A stretch of 64,000 nt of DNA. Origin: an uncultured Alphaproteobacteria bacterium (GTDB lineage: Bacteria; Pseudomonadota; Alphaproteobacteria; RF32; CAG-239). Made by a program: the position numbers and the translations under genes. Each line of letters begins with the position of its first letter. Positions within the stretch are counted from its first letter, which is position 1. Positions 17,125 to 26,594 of the stretch are shown one piece after another. Location: assembly GCA_910585375.1 (NCBI GenBank), contig CAJUCZ010000007.1, forward strand, positions 9,846-73,845, given 5' to 3'. The notes beneath the pieces were generated by a model. It searched no databases, was not told the DNA's origin, and saw only the letters and a program-made list of their open reading frames with translations.

Positions 17125-18835
17125 GTTCTGGCATAATTTTCATTTTTTGCGGCCATGGCTGCTTGTGTTGCTGGTTTTGCCGCTTTGGGGATACTGGCGT
17201 TATTTTAAGGGTGTGAAAAACCAATCCTCATGGGAAAAAGTGTGCGATAAAAAGCTTTTGGACTTTTTGCTGGTCAAAGGCAGTGCACGGCAACGAAAAA
17301 ATATCGGACATATCGGTCTGGCGGGCATGTTGGCGGCAGTCATCGCGGCAGCGGGTCCGTGTTGGGAGAAAAAAGACATTCCGTCTCTGGCTCCGGAAAA
17401 TCCGCTCATGCTGGTTCTCAATCTTTCTTCCGACATGGAAGCGCGGGATATTACGCCGTCACGGCTTGAACGCGCCAAGTTTACGATTTCCGACTTGTTA
17501 AAACTGGTTAAAACGCCGCAAGCCGGACTGATTGTTTATTCCGACGAGCCTTTCCTCATCAGTCCGATTACCGAAGACGCACAGATTGTTTCCAACCTGC
17601 TGCCATCCGTTGTCCGTGACATTATGCCGGTCAACGGCGACCGCTTAGACAGAGCCATTGATTTGGCTGCGGAAAAAATGAAAAATGCCGGCTATGCCAA
17701 AGGCAACATTATTGTTTTGACTGCCGAAGCCGGACAACGTTTTGACCTGACGCTGGCGGAAGCTAAAAAAATCAAAAGCGCAGGTTTTACCCTTAACATT
17801 ATCGGCATGGCCAAAGGAAGCAGCGAAAAACTGCAGCTGATTGCCGAGGCCGGCGGCGGACGCTATCTGCCCTATACATCCGGAGATGCCGGAATCCGTC
17901 AGTTGGCGGGACAGATTAACGCTCAGACCGGTGATTTGAAAATCAGCGAAAATTTGCGGACGCAATGGCTTGATGCCGGATACTGGCTTGTCTTTCTGCC
18001 GCTCTTATGTTGTTTGTATTTTTTCCGCCGCGGCATTGTCTGGAGTTTGTTGTTTTTTGTCTGGGCCGGTCAGGCACAGGCCGGATTTTTTCTGAATGGC
18101 AATCAGGAAGGATTGCGGGCTTTTCGGCAGGAAGATTATCAAAAGGCGGCGGAAAAATTTGATGTTCCGGCGTGGAAAGGTTCCAGCTTTTACCGCTTGG
18201 GCGATTATCAGAAGGCTTATGAATATTTTGCCGGCGGAAAAGATGCCACGGCATTGTATAATCAGGGAAACGCACTGGCAAAGGCCGGAAAAATCGAAGA
18301 AGCCGTTAAAAGATATGAAGAAGCGTTGCAGCAAGATCCCGAACACGAGGATGCAAAATTTAATCTGGAATATTTGAAAAAGCAACAACAGCAAAACCAA
18401 CAACAGCAAAATAACCAAGATCAACAAGACAACCAGAATCAGCAACAAAATCCGGCCCAGCAGAATCAGTCGCAAAACGGAGAGAATCAGCAGGATTCCG
18501 AACAACAATCAGGAGAGAATCAGAATCAGGATCAGGAACAAAATCCGGAACAAGGAAAACAGCCAGACAACAGCGATGCGGCACCGTCTCAGGCTGAAGG
18601 CCAAAACCAACCTGAGCAAAATCAGCCGCAGCCGATGAGCGGACAACCGCAGGAAAGCAGTTCTGAGAAAGAGGAACAGCCGCAAACGGGCAACAGGGAA
18701 GAAGCTCAGGAAAAAGAATTTGATGAAGAAGCGCAGGCCAGAGCCCAACAATATCGGGAAATTCCGGAAAATCCGGGCGGTCTGCTCAAAGCTTTTATCA
18801 GAAGAGAATATATGAAGAAGAGGTATGAAGAATGA
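17117..18835 (+). CDS. batB: BatB/BatC fusion: VWA plus TPR with Gln/Asn-rich tail
   Basis: 572 residues. Membrane helices near 10-28 and 65-82, a VWA domain (about 95-270), two helices (290-320), then TPR repeats (NQGNALAKAGKIEEAVKRYE) followed by ~150 residues of Gln/Asn/Glu low complexity (DNA 18380-18720). The VWA metal site is degenerate: the strand reads LNLSSDM, with Asn where the first Asp of DxSxS should be. BatB and BatC are often separate; here they are one chain. AGGAGGT ribosome site; 8-base overlap with batA and 4-base overlap with batD. Confidence 0.9.
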   Translation: MAEFWHNFHFLRPWLLVLLVLPLWGYWRYFKGVKNQSSWEKVCDKKLLDFLLVKGSARQRKNIGHIGLAGMLAAVIAAAGPCWEKKDIPSLAPENPLMLVLNLSSDMEARDITPSRLERAKFTISDLLKLVKTPQAGLIVYSDEPFLISPITEDAQIVSNLLPSVVRDIMPVNGDRLDRAIDLAAEKMKNAGYAKGNIIVLTAEAGQRFDLTLAEAKKIKSAGFTLNIIGMAKGSSEKLQLIAEAGGGRYLPYTSGDAGIRQLAGQINAQTGDLKISENLRTQWLDAGYWLVFLPLLCCLYFFRRGIVWSLLFFVWAGQAQAGFFLNGNQEGLRAFRQEDYQKAAEKFDVPAWKGSSFYRLGDYQKAYEYFAGGKDATALYNQGNALAKAGKIEEAVKRYEEALQQDPEHEDAKFNLEYLKKQQQQNQQQQNNQDQQDNQNQQQNPAQQNQSQNGENQQDSEQQSGENQNQDQEQNPEQGKQPDNSDAAPSQAEGQNQPEQNQPQPMSGQPQESSSEKEEQPQTGNREEAQEKEFDEEAQARAQQYREIPENPGGLLKAFIRREYMKKRYEE

Positions 18836-20604
18836 AAAAATTTATTTTTACTTTATTGTTTTCGTTAATCTTCGGCATAAACGCCCAAGCACAGACTTTT
18901 GAAGCAACGGTTAACAGGAATCCGGTACCGCAAGGCGAAGCGTTCGTCTTGTCTCTTGAGCTGAAAGACGGGCAGACCAACATGACACCCGACCTCACCG
19001 TCCTGAACAAAAACTTTCAGATTTATTCGGTCGGAAACGCAACAAACATACAGGTTATTAACGGCAAACGCAGCGAAAGCCGGCAATGGGACATCAGTCT
19101 GATTGCAACCCAAACCGGTGAGGTGGAAATTCCGGCCATTACGCTGGGCAATCTTTCGACCAAGCCAATCCTGATGAAGGTTCTTGACGCCAATCAGGCT
19201 TTACAAAGTGCATCCTCGGCCAAGGCCGGAAGCAATGCAGGCGAGCCGAGATTTGCAATGAAAGCGGACGTAAGCACAAAAGAACCTTATGTTCAGCAAC
19301 AAATTACTTATACCCTGAGTATTTTTGATGCCGGCGGACTGCAAGGGCTTGAACCGCAGTTTATTCAGGACAATCAGGATGACTGGATTATCCGTGCCAT
19401 GGGCGAACCTCAGGTTAAGACCAAAATTGTCAACGGGCGGAGTGTGCGCGAGATTGTGTTGCAGTATGCTTTGTTTGCGCAAAAAAGCGGTGTTTTGAAG
19501 ACTCCTCATGTCCGTTTTGAGGGCTTTTATCTAACTAAGGGACAACAAGGGCAAGACCCGTTTGAAGGCTTGTTCAACGGTGCGTTCGGTGGCAGTGCCT
19601 TTGGTTTTGCCGATATGTTTGCAACAAGGAATCCGATTGTTTTAACCGCAGCTCCCATTGCCCTTAATGTCAGGCCCATTCCGGCGGCAAACGGAAGCAA
19701 CTGGTGGCTGCCGGCTGAAAATGTGGCGCTTTATGCCGAATGGGAACCTGCCAATCCAACCTTTAAAGACGGAGAAGCCGTTACCAGAAACGTTTATCTG
19801 AAAGCGCAGGGCGTTATTGAAAGCCAACTTCCGAATCCTGACTTCGGACAGAGTTCAAAGCTTAAGCAATACCCTGAAAAACCGGTAACAGAAACGGCAA
19901 TTGACAACGGACATATTGTATCTGTCAAAAAGACTGCCAATGTTTATATTCCGAACGGCAGCGGCAAGGCCGTTATTCCGGCAATTGAGGTTTCGTGGTT
20001 TAATGTTCTGACCGGAAAGCCGGAAAAAACCGTTTTGCCTGCAGAAGAAATTAATATTATTCCCGGCGCGGGAACATCATCATCCGATGTGCAGCAACCT
20101 GATCCGGTTTTGCCGGAAACAAGCAAATCTCCGGAAAAAATTCCGGATAGTTCCGCTCAAAACACCGATACTGAAGTTCCGGGCGGAATTATGATGTATT
20201 TATATATAGCGGCAGCTTTTGTGCTCGGAATTCTGCTGACGTATCTGATGTTGCGGCAAAACGGCGCAAAAGAAAACGGAGCTGAAAAGATTAAGGACTA
20301 TCAAAAATTTATTATCAACGCAGCAAGAAAAAAAGATTTCCGGAATTTGCGCGATGCTTTGACCGAATGGGCCGGCAGCGAATTTCCGCAACAAAAAATT
20401 ACCAATCTTAAAGATGTGGCAAGAGCTGTGGACACCCCGGCTTTTGACAAAGAAATTCAGCTGTTGATGAACAATCTTTATGCCGAAAACGTTCCTGCCG
20501 ACTGGAACGCGGAAAGCTTTATCAATACGTTTAATACAGTTTACCGAACTAATAAAAAGAAAAACAAAAAAGAAACGGCCCTCCCAAGCTTATATCATAG
20601 CTGA
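18832..20604 (+). CDS. batD: BatD-like (oxygen tolerance) membrane protein
   Basis: 590 residues. Cleavable-looking signal peptide (to about residue 20, INAQAQT), a long periplasmic beta-rich region with the family traits (FEATVNRNPVPQGEAFVLSL; PYVQQQITYTLSIFD), a membrane helix near 455-475 and a cytoplasmic tail. It is the last gene of the Bat operon. The coding end overlaps an imperfect GGCCC/GGGCC terminator (about 20587-20632). Confidence 0.9.
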   Translation: MKKFIFTLLFSLIFGINAQAQTFEATVNRNPVPQGEAFVLSLELKDGQTNMTPDLTVLNKNFQIYSVGNATNIQVINGKRSESRQWDISLIATQTGEVEIPAITLGNLSTKPILMKVLDANQALQSASSAKAGSNAGEPRFAMKADVSTKEPYVQQQITYTLSIFDAGGLQGLEPQFIQDNQDDWIIRAMGEPQVKTKIVNGRSVREIVLQYALFAQKSGVLKTPHVRFEGFYLTKGQQGQDPFEGLFNGAFGGSAFGFADMFATRNPIVLTAAPIALNVRPIPAANGSNWWLPAENVALYAEWEPANPTFKDGEAVTRNVYLKAQGVIESQLPNPDFGQSSKLKQYPEKPVTETAIDNGHIVSVKKTANVYIPNGSGKAVIPAIEVSWFNVLTGKPEKTVLPAEEINIIPGAGTSSSDVQQPDPVLPETSKSPEKIPDSSAQNTDTEVPGGIMMYLYIAAAFVLGILLTYLMLRQNGAKENGAEKIKDYQKFIINAARKKDFRNLRDALTEWAGSEFPQQKITNLKDVARAVDTPAFDKEIQLLMNNLYAENVPADWNAESFINTFNTVYRTNKKKNKKETALPSLYHS

Positions 20605-20635
20605 TGAAGGGTTTGGGCCTGTTTTTGTCAATAAA
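20587..20635 (+). terminator. probable terminator of the Bat operon
   Basis: GGCCC...CCAA pairs imperfectly with TTTGGGCC, then a T5 tail. The left arm lies inside the last codons of batD. The remaining 20636-20895 is a long A/T-rich leader with a plausible TTGACG promoter and no gene. Confidence 0.5.
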
Positions 20636-20895
20636 AATTTGTAAAATATAGACTTGCAATTTAAATTTTATCCTTTATCATAAAACATTATTGACGGTAT
20701 GCGATATATTGAAAATAATTATTCAGCGTATTACTTGTTGATTTGCTGACTTCGACTATTTGCTGCAACTTCAACTGAAATTTTTGGGACTAAAAGTTAT
20801 CTTTCTGATAAGAAAGGGTGGCGTTTTTGTTTCCCATTTTTTCAATGTAATTGTGTCTGTAACGTACTTTTTTTGAACTATAAGGGTATTTGACT

Positions 20896-21243
20896 ATGAG
20901 AAGAGGCGATGAAAGAACACAGGAAATTGATGTAATCATCGGGCAAAAAGTCCGGTCTTTACGCAAGCTGAAAGGGATGAACCAAAACGATTTTGCTAAA
21001 CTGATCGGCGTTACCTTTCAACAATTGCAGAAATATGAACTGGCCACAAACCGTATCAGCTGCTCCAGACTTGTGGTAATTGCAGAAGCTTTGGGCGTTG
21101 ATCCCGCTATTTTTTACGAAGACATATTAAAAAAATCCGCAACTGATATTTTTTCGGATGAAGAAATCAGAATGATTGCCAAGCTCAGGAAAATGCCAAA
21201 ATCCATAAGCAAGCATTTTTTCGGGCTGGTTGAAGAACTTTAA
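20896..21243 (+). CDS. XRE-family HTH regulator
   Basis: 115 residues from ATG 20896 (AAGGG site; the TTG at 20890 is too close to it). An HTH of the Cro/CI type spans about 12-66 (IGQKVRSLRKLKGMNQNDFA ... TFQQLQKYELATNRIS). Its LGVTFQQLQKYE form is common in alphaproteobacteria (MucR-independent SinR/ClgR-like regulators). It has a short C-terminal acidic region. A DNA-binding repressor; target unknown. It has a long 5' leader and its own terminator. Confidence 0.9.
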   Translation: MRRGDERTQEIDVIIGQKVRSLRKLKGMNQNDFAKLIGVTFQQLQKYELATNRISCSRLVVIAEALGVDPAIFYEDILKKSATDIFSDEEIRMIAKLRKMPKSISKHFFGLVEEL

Positions 21244-21256
21244 AAAATTTACATTT

Positions 21257-21290
21257 CTCCCTGCAACAGGGAGTTTTTTTTATTTTTTTT
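21257..21290. terminator. intrinsic terminator
   Basis: CTCCCTG-CAA-style hairpin CTCCCTG (21257-21263) with CAGGGAG (21267-21273), then T8. It ends the HTH gene. Confidence 0.9.
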
Positions 21291-21346
21291 GCGCTACAGA
21301 CCTCTTTTTTACGCGGCGTATTTATAAAATAAAAAAATAAAACCGC

Positions 21347-23116
21347 TTACGCGGCTTTATTTTTGAACTGGGCATTATAGAGAGCCTGATAAGCGCCGTC
21401 CGGTATTGACAACAGCTCCTCATGGGTTCCGGCCTCAATAATTTCTCCGTCATTAATCACAACAATTTTATCCGCATTCTTAACCGTAGACAAACGGTGG
21501 GCAATGACAAAAACCGTGCGATCCTGCATCAGGTTATCAATGGCTTTTTGCACAACGGCTTCCGATTTGTTATCCAAAGCCGAAGTGGCCTCGTCCAAAA
21601 TGACAACCGGCGCATTTTTGATGAAAGCCCGTGCAATGGCCAGACGCTGCTGCTGGCCGCCGGACAATAAGGTGCCGCGTTCGCCGATATCGGTATCAAT
21701 GCCTTGCTCCAAGGCAGCAACAAAGTCATCAAGATAAGCCATTTTCAGGGCCTGATGAATTTCCTGCTCGGTGGCATCAGCCTTACCCAGCAGAATATTA
21801 TCGCGGATACTGCCGGAAAACAAAAAGTTGTCTTGAAAAACAACGGCAATATTATCGCGCAGAGATTCCAGCGTATAGTCCCTGATATTTGTACCGTCAA
21901 TACTGATACTTCCGGAAGCAACATCATAAAAGCGCGGCAACAGGCTGACAACTGTTGATTTGCCGCCGCCGGAATTACCGACCAGAGCGACCGTCGTGCC
22001 GCCTTTGACTTCAAGGTTTATGTCTTTTAAAACAGGGACGTCTTTTACATATTCAAAATTGACATGGCTGAAGCAAATGTCTTTATGGCCGGCAGACAGA
22101 ATTTTGGCGTTTTTCTTGTTGCGGATTTCCGGCTGCATTTCCAAAATATCGGTTACGCGTTCAATCGCCATAAAAGATACCATGACGGCATTATAGTTTT
22201 TGCCAATGCCTTTAATCGGACCGTAAAGCATTATCAGCGCGGTGAGGAAAGACACGAAATTTCCGCTGGTGATTTTGTGGTCGACAATCAGATAGCTGCC
22301 ATAGCCGATGACCGCCGCAATGCCGACAGAAATGACAACATGCATCAATGGTGTCATCCATGCGGTTTTTTGTACCATTTTGATACCGAGCTTGAAGATA
22401 ATCTTCAATGTATCGGAAAAACCGGCGAACATCCGGTTTTGCAAATTGTAAGAAGCAATGGTTTTGGCACCGGCATAGGTTTCATTATACTTGGTCAGAA
22501 TCTTTGAACCTTCGCTCACACCCTGCAAAATAACTTTTTTTATCCGGCGTTTGACCTGAGAAAGCGGCAACAGGGCAAAAACCAAAACCACAATCGCAAT
22601 AATGGACAACTGCCAGGAATTGTATATCAGCACGCCGATCAGCGAAAGCGAAGAAAACAGACGCGATACAAAGAGTTTGACATTATCAATCAGACTGGTG
22701 CAGGCAGCGTCGGCGTCACTGGCAAAACGCTGGACGATAAAACCGGAATTGTTCCGGTCATAAAAAGAACAATCCAGTCCCAACAGCTTGCGGTACAGGG
22801 CTTTTTTCATATCCATGGTGATTTTGGCACCAACCCAGGCATTCATATAAGTCGCCACATAGTTCAGTATGCCCTGAACTATGGTAAAACCGACAATCAT
22901 ATACGGAATATAAGACGCGGCGGAAACACTTTTTTCAACCAGCACAACATCCATAAAAGGCTTTAAAGCAAGCGCAACAACGGCATCAAGCGCACCGATC
23001 GGAATACTCAGGGCAACGGCAAAAACAGCGCGAAACCAATAGGGTTTTACAAAAGGCCACATTTTTTTATAGTGGTCGGAGAATTTTAATTCTTTGATAT
23101 TGTCAACGTTATTCAT
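21347..23116 (-). CDS. msbA: MsbA-like ABC exporter
   Basis: 589 residues, a half-transporter. Six N-terminal membrane helices (about 30-320) are followed by an ATP-binding domain with Walker A GNSGGGKST (near 380), signature LSGGQQQR, Walker B VVILDEATSALD and the switch AHRLSTV. By sequence character it is closest to lipid A/lipid flippases of the MsbA group, but multidrug export cannot be excluded. It is second in a pair with the DUF1294 gene (15 bases apart), GGAAATATCC ribosome region. Confidence 0.85.
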   Translation of the reverse strand: MNNVDNIKELKFSDHYKKMWPFVKPYWFRAVFAVALSIPIGALDAVVALALKPFMDVVLVEKSVSAASYIPYMIVGFTIVQGILNYVATYMNAWVGAKITMDMKKALYRKLLGLDCSFYDRNNSGFIVQRFASDADAACTSLIDNVKLFVSRLFSSLSLIGVLIYNSWQLSIIAIVVLVFALLPLSQVKRRIKKVILQGVSEGSKILTKYNETYAGAKTIASYNLQNRMFAGFSDTLKIIFKLGIKMVQKTAWMTPLMHVVISVGIAAVIGYGSYLIVDHKITSGNFVSFLTALIMLYGPIKGIGKNYNAVMVSFMAIERVTDILEMQPEIRNKKNAKILSAGHKDICFSHVNFEYVKDVPVLKDINLEVKGGTTVALVGNSGGGKSTVVSLLPRFYDVASGSISIDGTNIRDYTLESLRDNIAVVFQDNFLFSGSIRDNILLGKADATEQEIHQALKMAYLDDFVAALEQGIDTDIGERGTLLSGGQQQRLAIARAFIKNAPVVILDEATSALDNKSEAVVQKAIDNLMQDRTVFVIAHRLSTVKNADKIVVINDGEIIEAGTHEELLSIPDGAYQALYNAQFKNKAA

Positions 23117-23131
23117 TCGGATATTTCCAGT

Positions 23132-23566
23132 TTAATAAAACAAATATTTGATGATAAAGGCAATGCAAGCCAGTTCGGCAAAAATCAGCCAGACAAAAGT
23201 GCTTTGATAGCTTTTCTTTCTGGTCTTGTGGCGAAAGATTTTTTGCGCCAGAAAAGCGCCTGCCCAACCGCCCAGAAACTCCAGAGTATGCAGGTCAAAC
23301 TCCGGCACCCGCCATTTGCCTTTTACGGCAGCGCGTTTGTCTACATAATAGGCCACAATTGTCACGATGTTTATTGACACCAACTGAAAAACCAAAAACA
23401 GCAGCAAGGTCTTGGGACTGAAGACAGACGTGCGAAAATAGTGCGTTTCAATGTAATAAGCACTCAAAATAATGACGGCCGCATGGAGTATGTAAAAATT
23501 ATTTTTCTGCAGCGGGCGGCACAGTGCCAGAGCGCCGAGCAGGATAATCGAAAAAGTCATAACCAT
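23132..23566 (-). CDS. DUF1294 membrane protein
   Basis: 144 residues from ATG 23566, chosen because AAGGA lies eight bases upstream; the longer frame to 23608 lacks a site. Four hydrophobic segments. The diagnostic DUF1294 block LEFLGGWAGAFLAQKIFRHK with KSYQSTFVWLI is present. Function unknown. Co-directional with and just upstream of msbA. Confidence 0.85.
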   Translation of the reverse strand: MVMTFSIILLGALALCRPLQKNNFYILHAAVIILSAYYIETHYFRTSVFSPKTLLLFLVFQLVSINIVTIVAYYVDKRAAVKGKWRVPEFDLHTLEFLGGWAGAFLAQKIFRHKTRKKSYQSTFVWLIFAELACIAFIIKYLFY

Positions 23567-23747
23567 AGGGGAATCCTTTTGCACCATGTTTTTTGCAACA
23601 GAATACATAATTTTTGCAAAAATGCAAATATCTTTAAGGCTTGTTTCGCAAAAACTGCAGAAAATATAGTGAATAACTCAAAAAATTGGTGTTAAAAACG
23701 AAAATATCTTTATATTAAAAATTAAGATGTTTGCGGAGTATTCGACT

Positions 23748-24305
23748 ATGAGATTAAAAAAGACTGCTGTATTGTTTATGGCTTTGGGGCTGCTGACCGG
23801 TTGCGAAAGCTGGAATATGCCCGATGAAGAAGAAATTTTTGAAGTCAAAGACGAGGAATATTCCCGAGAATGGGCTGTTGACGGCATGGACGGCATCAGC
23901 GAAAGTTATTTGTATAATATAGACACCAAAGTCTATGAGATTGTAGCCCGCCGGACAACCAACAAACTGCTTAATTATGCGGCACCGGTGGCTGATACGG
24001 TTTCACGCCCGACGGTTTTTGTCAGCGAAGCACAGGTTTATGACAAAGATTTGCCCGACGGTTTTGCCTACAGCCGCAAAATTACAAAAGACATGCTTGA
24101 GAACGCCAGAGCCTTTATGGTTGTCAACGATCCGTCCGAAGCCGACTATTTTGTCGATGTCGATGTAGAAACCCTGTTGTTGGAAGGCAGCAACACGCCG
24201 GTAATTATTTACACGCTTACGCTTTCAGATAACAATGATGACGTTTTGCAGGAGTGGAAAGAAACAATCCGGCAGGTTAAAAATGACGACAGGAGCTGGT
24301 GGTAG
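23748..24305 (+). CDS. lipoprotein of unknown function
   Basis: 185 residues from ATG 23748 (MRLKKTAVLF; GGAG site). Lipobox LLTGC with Cys19. The mature part is acidic, then has an alpha/beta segment (RPTVFVSEAQVYDKDL, ADYFVDVDVETLL, VIIYTLTLSDN). That layout vaguely resembles LpoB-type penicillin-binding-protein activators, but the match is too weak to name. It is followed three bases later by the 24309 gene, so the two form an operon. Confidence 0.75.
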   Translation: MRLKKTAVLFMALGLLTGCESWNMPDEEEIFEVKDEEYSREWAVDGMDGISESYLYNIDTKVYEIVARRTTNKLLNYAAPVADTVSRPTVFVSEAQVYDKDLPDGFAYSRKITKDMLENARAFMVVNDPSEADYFVDVDVETLLLEGSNTPVIIYTLTLSDNNDDVLQEWKETIRQVKNDDRSWW

Positions 24306-24308
24306 CCG

Positions 24309-25286
24309 ATGTTTGCGACTAAAAGGATTTTTATGTTGCTTGGTGCCGGAATAAGTGTTGTTTCGTCTTCCGTCAGCGCTTTTGCCGATATAACGGCAGA
24401 GGGAAACATTCTGGACAATGAAGTGGCGGCGATTTACGGAAAAGCCTGTGAAGAATTTAAAAAAGGCGAGCCGAAGTCTTCTGCCAGAGTGCGGGTAATC
24501 GACAAGGCCAGTTTTGCAGCCGTTGATAACTTGTCCATGCTTGACGCGTTTCGCAAGAAGTCGGAACCGCAGGATTATACTCTGGTGGTATATAATCTGG
24601 TTGACAACGCCGTTGAAGATTTATCCGTAAGGACGTTGAGGCAAAATGATACAGACATTTGTGTTGAAGTCACCGGTTATGTTTCCAAAAGAAATGTTAT
24701 GCAGGCTCTGAAAGATGCGGAACCCCGAGAAGAAACAATTGAGCGGGCCGCTTCCGGCACAATTGCCGCACAGCCGGAAATATTTGCCGACAAAACGGAA
24801 AAAGTCGTTGCAGCAGAAGGAGAAGGAAGGCCTGACGGAAAAGTCCGACTTTGGATTGAACCCACCGGTTTTTATAACAATACAAGTTCAGACAAGTTTG
24901 CCGACATTATCGCCAAGCAGTTTAACGCGCAGCATATTGAAATTGCCGACAAAAAAGAAAACGCCGATTTTGTGATTGTCTCAAACGTTCTCAGAGCCAA
25001 GGTTGACCCGCTTAACAGCGAGACAAACCGCCTGCAGATGGTTGTGGCGGTTGAATTGGAAGATGTGGAAGGGAACAGGGTTTCTACCGAGCATCAGAAC
25101 CGCTTTGTTTTGTTTTCTGCCGAAGAAGACGAGCAGGAAGTGGCGTTGCGGCTGATGAAAAAACTTTTTGAAAACGCTTGCGAACGAATTTCTCAAAAGA
25201 TTGAGCTTCCGATTGGTGCACAAAAAAATACGCGGCCGTTTGCACCGATTATCACGCCGGGCGGACAACAGGCCGGCAATAACTGA
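24309..25286 (+). CDS. secreted periplasmic protein of unknown function
   Basis: 325 residues with an N-terminal signal peptide (about 1-27, cleaved near AFA). The mature part looks like two alpha/beta domains joined by a charged linker; the second half (ARVKV-like FADIIAKQFNAQHIEIADKK, ADFVIVSNVLRAKV) resembles the fold suggested for its operon partner. Translation is coupled to the lipoprotein gene upstream. It converges tail to tail with the 25291 gene with only four bases between. Confidence 0.7.
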   Translation: MFATKRIFMLLGAGISVVSSSVSAFADITAEGNILDNEVAAIYGKACEEFKKGEPKSSARVRVIDKASFAAVDNLSMLDAFRKKSEPQDYTLVVYNLVDNAVEDLSVRTLRQNDTDICVEVTGYVSKRNVMQALKDAEPREETIERAASGTIAAQPEIFADKTEKVVAAEGEGRPDGKVRLWIEPTGFYNNTSSDKFADIIAKQFNAQHIEIADKKENADFVIVSNVLRAKVDPLNSETNRLQMVVAVELEDVEGNRVSTEHQNRFVLFSAEEDEQEVALRLMKKLFENACERISQKIELPIGAQKNTRPFAPIITPGGQQAGNN

Positions 25287-25290
25287 TTTA

Positions 25291-26040
25291 TTAAAAAACC
25301 GGCGGATGTTCTGAAATATTTCGGATACGCAGACAATAATTATTTAAACGCCTGATATTTCCGGAAACAAAATAGCCGTTAATTTTTTTCTCGATTTCCT
25401 GCCACAGCTCCTGACATTCGGCGGTACTGCCGGCAATATAAACAACCGCCTCAAGATCGGTTATGCCACGGTCAAAATAAACATTGTATTCAAAAGACGC
25501 CATTTTGTTTTTGGCGGTTTCAAAAATAATTTTCTGCATATTTTTGAAGTGTTCCGTATACTGCAGCTGTTTATAAACGCCGATAAAATCGCTTAATCCA
25601 TCAAAATATGAGGTTTCCGGATTAGCGGCCAGACGCTCGATAATATTAAAATTTCCGGTCATGACCGCAAATTTGGCTGCTGCCGGCGCAAAAAGCCCGA
25701 CGGATGCAATATTCGCCAGCCGCGGACGCAGCAAGGCCATTGCCATATCAAGCATTCCCAAATCCAGCAGACTGTTCAGGTAGGTATATTCGATAACCGG
25801 AGGAATTTCGCCGCCAATGCTCCAGATTTTGTGCACCAACGCTCTGGCTTTGATGACGTTTCCCTGCATAATCCGGCAACGCAGCATTGCAATCAGACCA
25901 ATCAGATTATCCGGCGCAGCATTTAATTCCGCGTAGAGAGTATCTTCAATACTCATCAGATCAGTCTTCCGATGCCAGTCCATGCGTTGAAGCCGGTCAA
26001 GAATTCCGATAAAATTATAAGCCGCGGTTGTTTCAGTCAT
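25291..26040 (-). CDS. TPR-like hypothetical protein
   Basis: 249 residues from ATG 26040, chosen for the AAGGG site eight bases upstream; it overlaps the end of dtd by eight bases, so translation is coupled. All-helical, repeats such as DNLIGLIAMLRCRIMQGN and LNSLLDLGMLDMAMALLRP suggest a tetratricopeptide-like solenoid. No signal peptide. Role unknown. Confidence 0.7.
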   Translation of the reverse strand: MTETTAAYNFIGILDRLQRMDWHRKTDLMSIEDTLYAELNAAPDNLIGLIAMLRCRIMQGNVIKARALVHKIWSIGGEIPPVIEYTYLNSLLDLGMLDMAMALLRPRLANIASVGLFAPAAAKFAVMTGNFNIIERLAANPETSYFDGLSDFIGVYKQLQYTEHFKNMQKIIFETAKNKMASFEYNVYFDRGITDLEAVVYIAGSTAECQELWQEIEKKINGYFVSGNIRRLNNYCLRIRNISEHPPVF

Positions 26041-26494
26041 TTTGTTTTCCCTTAATTTTACGTTCAAGCATAAAGGTTACCGGCCCATCGTTAATTAATT
26101 CCACCTGCATATCGGCCTGAAAAATTCCGGTCTTTACCGGAACACCCTGCTCCTGCAAGGCACTGACATAAGCATCATAAAGCGGTTTGGCCTGTTGCGG
26201 GCGGGCGGCGGTTTCAAACCCCGGGCGATTACCGCGCGAAGTGTCCCCGGCCAGCGTAAACTGTGACACGGCCAGAACTTCTCCTTTGATGTCTTTCACC
26301 GACAAATTCATTTTGCCTGCATCATCTTCAAAAATCCGCAGGCCGGCAGTTTTACGCGCCAGCCACAAAGCTTCGGCGGCAGTATCGGCGGTTTCTACGC
26401 CGACAAGCGCCAGCATTCCCGTACCGATTTCCGAAACTCGGCTGCCGGCAACGTCTACGCTGCATCTTTTTACTCTTTGTACCAAAACTTTCAT
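26033..26494 (-). CDS. dtd: D-aminoacyl-tRNA deacylase
   Basis: Removes D-amino acids (and glycine from tRNA-Ala) from mischarged tRNAs. 153 residues, normal for the family. Start MKVLVQRVKRCSV, catalytic-region motif SQFTL (near 77-81) and the Gly-cisPro motif NDGPVTF (near 135-141) are present. First gene of a two-gene unit with the TPR-like protein. Confidence 0.95.
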   Translation of the reverse strand: MKVLVQRVKRCSVDVAGSRVSEIGTGMLALVGVETADTAAEALWLARKTAGLRIFEDDAGKMNLSVKDIKGEVLAVSQFTLAGDTSRGNRPGFETAARPQQAKPLYDAYVSALQEQGVPVKTGIFQADMQVELINDGPVTFMLERKIKGKQND

Positions 26495-26594
26495 TTTATT
26501 AATACCAAACTTTCCCCGTTTATTTTCTCATTATATTGCAATTGTCTTTAAGATAGATTAACATTGTCGGCAAGGATATAAGAAAGGAACTGTT

